Origin: Pelagibacteraceae bacterium AG-422-I02
GTDB taxonomy: Bacteria; Pseudomonadota; Alphaproteobacteria; Pelagibacterales; Pelagibacteraceae
Reading direction: 5' to 3'
NCBI GenBank assembly: GCA_003213555.1
Contig: QCMS01000002.1
Location: forward strand, 41,777-105,776
DNA: 64,000 bases
The notes beneath the pieces were generated by a model that ran no database searches, was not told where the DNA came from, and was given only the letters and a program-made list of their open reading frames with translations. Position 1 is the stretch's first letter. Each line of letters opens with the position of its first letter. Below are positions 60,055 to 64,000 of this stretch, piece by piece. Position numbers and translations under genes: made by a program.

Positions 60055-60957
60055 TTATTTAATATCTGAAATGAAAGGCATTGCATCTCCTGCCCCAAGT
60101 TTTGTAGTAGAAATTCCTGCAACTTTATTAGCTAACTCCAAACATTCATTAATTGGTTTGTCTTTAGACAGTCCGTAAGCTAAACCTCCATTAAAAGCAT
60201 CTCCCGCTCCAGTGGTATCAATTGCTTTAACTGAGCTAGCTTTTAAATAAGTTTCCTCTTTTCCATCGGTATAAAATAAACCTTTTTCTCCAAGTGTAAT
60301 GATTACTTTTTTTATTCCTAGATTTAATAATTTTTCAGCAGCTTGTTTTGCCTCTTTTTCATTCGTAATTTTAATTCCTGTATAAAACTCTGCTTCTGTC
60401 TCGTTTGGAGTAAAATAATCAATATTACTAAAAAATTCTTTAGTAATTTCAGATGCAGGCGCAGGGTTAAGAATAGTTATACAGTTGTTTTCTTTTGCTA
60501 TTTTTAAACAATGTAAAGTAACTTCTTTTGGTACTTCTAGTTGAGTTAAAAAGATTTTTGAATTTTTAATTAATTTTATTTGTTTATCAATTTCATTAAT
60601 TGTTAATGATGCGGGAGCTCCAACAATAACATTTATTGCATTTTTTCCAGAGTTTTGATCAACCAATATACCAGCAACACCTGTTTGAAGTTTTTCATCT
60701 TGAATTATATTTTCAATATTAATATTATTTTTCTTAAGGGTGTTTAAGGCTAATTCTCCATAAGAGTCTTTTCCAATTTTACTTATAAAATTTACATTTC
60801 CTCCTAATCTTGCAATTGCTATTGCTTGATTGCATCCCTTGCCACCTGGGCCAACATTATATTTATTGCCTAAAATAGTTTCTCCCACTGAAGGAATTTT
60901 AGGACCAGAAAAACTTATATCAGCTACGAAGATACCTAGTACGGAAATATCGCTCAT
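60055..60957 (-). CDS. rbsK: Ribokinase (PfkB family)
   Basis: A protein of 300 residues. GPGGKGCNQAIAIARLGGNVNFISKIGKDSYG is the sugar-binding N-terminal motif and AIDTTGAGDAFNGGLAYGLS holds the catalytic aspartate near residue 253. NPAPASEI and TPNETEAEFYTG are ribokinase-specific. It phosphorylates ribose or deoxyribose. No ribose transporter is next to it; it shares one base with ccdA. Confidence 0.9.
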   Translation of the reverse strand: MSDISVLGIFVADISFSGPKIPSVGETILGNKYNVGPGGKGCNQAIAIARLGGNVNFISKIGKDSYGELALNTLKKNNINIENIIQDEKLQTGVAGILVDQNSGKNAINVIVGAPASLTINEIDKQIKLIKNSKIFLTQLEVPKEVTLHCLKIAKENNCITILNPAPASEITKEFFSNIDYFTPNETEAEFYTGIKITNEKEAKQAAEKLLNLGIKKVIITLGEKGLFYTDGKEETYLKASSVKAIDTTGAGDAFNGGLAYGLSKDKPINECLELANKVAGISTTKLGAGDAMPFISDIK

Positions 60958-61670
60958 TAACCAAGCGTAGTTAGGAAAGGAAAGATTGTCAAAATATAAA
61001 AGCTAATAACTTGAATTTGATTTGTAGCAATTAAAACACCTGTGATTAATAAAATTGCTCCACCAGTTTTGGTAACAGTTTCATAATATTTGCTTAAACC
61101 TTTTCTGGTGGTTAAAAAATTACTCATATAATAACCCGACAAAATAAATGGAATTGCTAAACCTAATGAATAAAATGAAAGCAATAATATCCCTTTACTA
61201 ATTGAGGCCTCGGTTGCTGATAATGCTAAGATAGATCCTAAGACTGGTCCTATACATGGTGTCCAACCAAATGCAAAAGCAGCGCCCACTATAAAAGGGA
61301 AAGCGTAATTATCTTTGTATCCTTTGGTTTCAATTCTTTTATCTTGGTTTAAAAAATTAAAATTTAAAATACCCATCATTTGTAATGAAAATACAATAAT
61401 TACAATTCCTGCAGCTATTCTTAATTCGTTAGATAGAAATAAAAGTATATTTCCAACTGCTGAAGCAGTAGCTCCTAGAATAATGAAAACCACTGAAAAA
61501 CCTAATGAGAATAAAATTGTTTTAATTAAAACAATTCTTTTGTTTTGCTCAATTTCACTTAAATTTTTACCTGTTATATAAGAGATATATCCTGGAATGA
61601 TCGGTAGTACACAGGGAGTTAAGAAACTAATAAACCCTGCACCAAATGCAAAAGCTAATTTAACTATCAT
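60957..61670 (-). CDS. ccdA: Cytochrome c biogenesis protein CcdA
   Basis: A protein of 237 residues with six helices. FISFLTPCVLPIIPGYISYITGKN holds the first redox cysteine and FAFGWTPCIGPVLGSILALSA the second, the CcdA/DsbD core pair. It moves reducing power from cytoplasmic thioredoxin to periplasmic thiols, which serves cytochrome c maturation and possibly exported MsrA. No thioredoxin partner is adjacent. Confidence 0.93.
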   Translation of the reverse strand: MIVKLAFAFGAGFISFLTPCVLPIIPGYISYITGKNLSEIEQNKRIVLIKTILFSLGFSVVFIILGATASAVGNILLFLSNELRIAAGIVIIVFSLQMMGILNFNFLNQDKRIETKGYKDNYAFPFIVGAAFAFGWTPCIGPVLGSILALSATEASISKGILLLSFYSLGLAIPFILSGYYMSNFLTTRKGLSKYYETVTKTGGAILLITGVLIATNQIQVISFYILTIFPFLTTLG

Positions 61671-61720
61671 ATTTACTTTATATTTGCCTTTAAACTTTCT
61701 CGCAATTACAATATTAGCTC

Positions 61721-62065
61721 ATGATAATTAAATATCTTGGGTTTCTGTTTACGCTTCTTTGGTCTTACTCATTCATTAGAACACAAAGTCTATTTAAAAA
61801 AGGATCTGGAATTTTAATAACATTATTTGTCTCTAATATTTCATGGTTAACCTTTATCGCAGCTTGTTTTTATGGATTTAAAAACTTTGAATTTTATAAT
61901 GTTTTAATAGGTATAGGCTTCATTATAGCATTGGTTCATTTAAGTTTTTCTCGTATGAGCTTGTTTATTAATTCTAAATTTGAAAATAAACAAAATTTAA
62001 TAAGAATAAAAACAGTTATTGAATATTTTATAATTTTAGCAATTGTTTATTATATTTTTGCTTAA
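61721..62065 (+). CDS. Small four-helix membrane protein, unknown
   Basis: A protein of 114 residues with four predicted helices (about 5-20, 30-52, 58-77 and 93-112) and basic loops. No family recognised. It is divergent from ccdA by 50 bp and converges on the phosphatase gene with a 4-bp overlap, so it fills its interval exactly. Confidence 0.65.
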   Translation: MIIKYLGFLFTLLWSYSFIRTQSLFKKGSGILITLFVSNISWLTFIAACFYGFKNFEFYNVLIGIGFIIALVHLSFSRMSLFINSKFENKQNLIRIKTVIEYFIILAIVYYIFA

Positions 62066-62625
62066 TCAGTTTGTATCGTTCCTAAAACTTCAAAATTTCT
62101 GTTCGTAATTACAATTTCTCCTGAACTGGGCACTGCATTAGTAACTGAAGTTATTATACTGTAATGAGTAACCAGTACTAGATTCCTACCTTTTCCATCC
62201 CACTTCTTTACAAAATTATAAAGCTCTTTTAATTGTTTAGGTTCATTTTTATTATAAGGAGATTGGAAAGTTGAGTTTAATGCAGTGAATTCTTTAAAAT
62301 TGCCAAAAGCATATTTAGCTGTATCTTTACATCGGCACCACTGACTGCTTAAAACTTGATCTATAATTATTTTATTTTTTTTAAATAATTTACCTATTTT
62401 TTTTGATTGATTAATCCCTTTTCTATTTAAGTTCCTTTGCGTATCGCAATCATCAATTTTAAACCCAGGTGGATCACCTCCCCCTGGTGCTAAAGAGTGT
62501 CTTATAAGAATAATTTTATTACCCTTTTCGGCTAAGTTCCAAACTTGGTCTGATGCGTTTAATTGTAATGTGAAAATGAAAAAAAATAATAGTTTTAGAA
62601 TTAGGGAAATAATTTTATTCTTCAT
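62062..62625 (-). CDS. Exported histidine phosphatase-family protein
   Basis: A protein of 187 residues with a signal peptide (1-24, ending QLNA). The phosphohistidine motif is IILIRHSLAPGGGDPPGF (R42-H43) and the second histidine is in LVTHYSIITSVTNAVPSSGEIVI. SSQWCRCKDTAKYAFG fits the family's R-x-x-x-T segment. It probably removes phosphate from periplasmic substrates; those are unknown. The family is common in marine alphaproteobacteria. Confidence 0.85.
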   Translation of the reverse strand: MKNKIISLILKLLFFFIFTLQLNASDQVWNLAEKGNKIILIRHSLAPGGGDPPGFKIDDCDTQRNLNRKGINQSKKIGKLFKKNKIIIDQVLSSQWCRCKDTAKYAFGNFKEFTALNSTFQSPYNKNEPKQLKELYNFVKKWDGKGRNLVLVTHYSIITSVTNAVPSSGEIVITNRNFEVLGTIQTD

Positions 62626-62658
62626 GGTGGATGAAAGGTGAGTCTTACAAACTTATGT

Positions 62659-62690
62659 AGCCTTGGTCTAGAGGACATGGCACCGCATAA
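62659..62690 (+). other. tRNA-Glu-like 5' half fragment
   Basis: GTCTAGAGG (62666-62674), then six bases, then CACCGC (62681-62686). This matches the D-arm to anticodon-stem stretch of bacterial tRNA-Glu, with one base fewer between the blocks. No anticodon loop, T-arm or 3' acceptor follows, so it is not a functional tRNA. It sits in a 119-bp gap between two minus-strand genes and might be a remnant or a chance match. Confidence 0.35.
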
Positions 62691-62744
62691 TTTAGTTTGT
62701 TGTTAGGTTGTATTAAAACACTTAATTGGTTTGTTAATAACTAT

Positions 62745-63122
62745 TTAACTCTTAGGTTTAAAAACCAAGCACACGCCATTGTTGCAATAACGTTTTCCAG
62801 TAGGTTTTGGCCCATCCTCAAACACATGGCCGTGATGACCGCCACATTTTTTACAATGATATTCTGTTCTTGGGTAGCCTATATGCATGTCTGTTTTTTC
62901 TTCAAAAACATCGGGTAAAGATTTGAAAAAAGAAGGCCAACCAGATCCGCTTTCATATTTTGTGCTTGAGTCAAAAAGTTTAGTTCCACATCCCGCACAG
63001 TGGTAAGATCCTTCTCTTTTTTCATTATTTAAGGGACTGCTTCCGGGAGACTCGGTTCCTTCTTGTCTTAAAACATAATTTTGTTCTGGAGTTAAATTTG
63101 GATCCCAATCTTTATTGCTCAT
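62745..63122 (-). CDS. msrB: Peptide methionine-R-sulfoxide reductase MsrB
   Basis: A protein of 125 residues. Structural zinc cysteines lie at C42/C45 (CAGC) and C90/C93 (CKKC); GWPSFFKSL is the substrate loop and [11 protein letters not shown] holds catalytic C113, with C118 possibly the resolving residue. It has no signal peptide, so it acts in the cytoplasm, unlike the exported MsrA at 16373. Its start overlaps the cysE stop region by 11 bp, so cysE and msrB are cotranscribed. Confidence 0.95.
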   Translation of the reverse strand: MSNKDWDPNLTPEQNYVLRQEGTESPGSSPLNNEKREGSYHCAGCGTKLFDSSTKYESGSGWPSFFKSLPDVFEEKTDMHIGYPRTEYHCKKCGGHHGHVFEDGPKPTGKRYCNNGVCLVFKPKS

Positions 63123-63690
63123 CTTTAACTTTATCGTCTACGCCGTAAGGTTTAAAACTTCCTTTGTTTTCTAACTTAACTGCTTTTGCGGGGATACCAA
63201 CCATTGTTGCGTTTTCAGGTACATCTTTTACAACAACTGCATTAGCTGCAATCCTTGCACATTTTCCTACAACAACAGGACCAATAATTTGTGCGCCCGA
63301 TCCAATTACAACATCATCTCCAATTGTTGGGTGTCTTTTTTCATGACGTTGTCTTTCACTATCAATACTTGGTGAACTTCCGCCCAATGTTACTGTATGA
63401 TAAATTGTAACATTATCTCCAATCTCTGAAGTTTCCCCAATAACTACGCCCATACCATGATCTATAAATAAGTTTTTACCAATTTTTGCACCCGGATGAA
63501 TTTCTATTCCTGTAAAAAATCTAGATGTTTGAGAAATAATTCTCGCAATAAGATGAAAGCCTGCGATGTGAAAAAAATTTGCTACTCTGTGAAGTAAAAC
63601 TGCCTTAACCCCAGGATAAGTGAGAATAATACTTAATATCGATTTCGCCGCAGGATCCCTTTTTTTAATAGATTCTAAGTAATCGTTCAT
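63112..63690 (-). CDS. cysE: Serine O-acetyltransferase
   Basis: A protein of 192 residues, the short CysE/EpsC type with few N-terminal helices. [60 protein letters not shown] begins the left-handed beta-helix, and [46 protein letters not shown] completes it. It makes O-acetylserine for cysteine synthesis. It is the upstream gene of the pair with msrB. Confidence 0.93.
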   Translation of the reverse strand: MNDYLESIKKRDPAAKSILSIILTYPGVKAVLLHRVANFFHIAGFHLIARIISQTSRFFTGIEIHPGAKIGKNLFIDHGMGVVIGETSEIGDNVTIYHTVTLGGSSPSIDSERQRHEKRHPTIGDDVVIGSGAQIIGPVVVGKCARIAANAVVVKDVPENATMVGIPAKAVKLENKGSFKPYGVDDKVKDEQ

Positions 63691-63745
63691 AATTTATATA
63701 TAATGACTACTTGTAAAATTTAAAGGAGAATGTATATAAATCCTT

Positions 63746-64000
63746 ATGAGTAATTCATTTCATCTAGCCATCCCTGCAGGAGATTTAGAAAAAGCAGAAG
63801 CTTTTTACACAGGGATATTAGGATGTAAAACAGGTAACCGAGAAAAAGGCAAATGGGTTGATATTGATTTTTGGGGTAATGAGCTTACTTTACATCAAAC
63901 GTCTATGAAGCTTCCTAGAGAAAGACATGATGTAGATATGGGAGATGTTCCCGTTCCTCATTTTGGAGTTCATTTGAAAAAAGAGATATATGATAAAATT
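63746..64000 (+). CDS. VOC-family protein (glyoxalase/dioxygenase-like), partial
   Basis: An open frame of 85 codons from ATG 63746 to the window edge. FHLAIPAGDLEKAEAFYTGILGCKTGNREKGKWVDIDFWGNELTLHQTS is a vicinal-oxygen-chelate beta-alpha-beta module with H7-equivalent and Q positions for metal. The 3' end lies outside the window. A purine-rich site AAGGAG at 63723-63728 is 17 nt from the ATG, which is wide. Substrate unknown. Confidence 0.85.
   Translation, partial: MSNSFHLAIPAGDLEKAEAFYTGILGCKTGNREKGKWVDIDFWGNELTLHQTSMKLPRERHDVDMGDVPVPHFGVHLKKEIYDKI

Noticed and set aside
63730..63753. A seven-codon frame (MYINPYE) ahead of the VOC gene, considered as a leader peptide
   Set aside because: The ribosome site is only one base from its ATG and the peptide carries no regulatory codon pattern.
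1..64000. CRISPR arrays, prophage, insertion sequences, toxin-antitoxin or other defence systems
   Set aside because: No direct-repeat arrays, transposase, integrase, capsid or nuclease genes were recognised on either strand; gene content is that of a streamlined core genome.

Overview
This 64 kb window is a compact, very AT-rich alphaproteobacterial chromosome segment. Its gene content and style strongly suggest SAR11 (Candidatus Pelagibacter or a close relative). The reasons are tiny or overlapping gene junctions with no non-coding stretch above 300 bp, two tandem ammonium transporters, a tandem glycine riboswitch ahead of gcvTHP, several highly streamlined ABC/TTT uptake systems with periplasmic binding proteins, and an AcuI-type acrylyl-CoA reductase. 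No rRNA, intact tRNA, insertion sequence, phage or CRISPR was seen. The clade assignment is an inference from content, not from a marker gene.

Layout. 0-9.8 kb: partial recX, an ABA4-like membrane protein, a DsbA/HCCA-isomerase-like protein, a rhodanese, a glycosyltransferase-like protein, two amt genes, HU, an M50 protease, and the folE-acuI-lysR-M50 run. 9.9-24.5 kb: a dense photo-oxidative stress and repair neighbourhood. It holds a photolyase/cryptochrome with DUF393 and a 41-residue DUF2256 gene, a second photolyase-like FAD protein with its small domain apparently at the C terminus, periplasmic MsrA, TspO, SDRs, and an overlapping operon FAD oxidoreductase-DUF1365-Cfa-DUF3833-SodB. 24.5-29.8 kb: the glycine cleavage operon under a tandem glycine riboswitch, plus an FkbM methyltransferase. 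29.8-40.7 kb: exporters (EamA, MATE, TerC, LysE), acnA-prpD, and a small cytochrome/thiol cluster. 40.7-57.7 kb: transport. There is a LivKFGMH system, a TctCBA system, and a second Liv-type system whose operon runs on through azlCD into a clear CsiD/GlaH glutarate 2-hydroxylase homolog. 57.7-64 kb: LysE, TIGR03643, glutaredoxin, a convincing prokaryotic pentameric ligand-gated ion channel homolog, ribokinase, CcdA, histidine phosphatase, MsrB, CysE and a partial VOC protein.

How it fits together. The window combines scavenging of nitrogen and small organic solutes (Amt, Liv, Tct), disposal of C1/C2/C3 carbon (glycine cleavage; AcuI to propionyl-CoA with PrpD/AcnA for a methylcitrate route) and protection from light and oxidants (photolyases, Cfa cluster, SodB, MsrA/MsrB, Grx, TspO).

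Most notable: the pentameric ligand-gated channel at 58926-59978; the GlaH-AzlCD-Liv operon; a conserved leader shared by three binding-protein genes; and two genes (a 2OG-Fe(II) oxygenase and tspO) each broken by an indel in an A/T homopolymer, which may be real or a sequence error.
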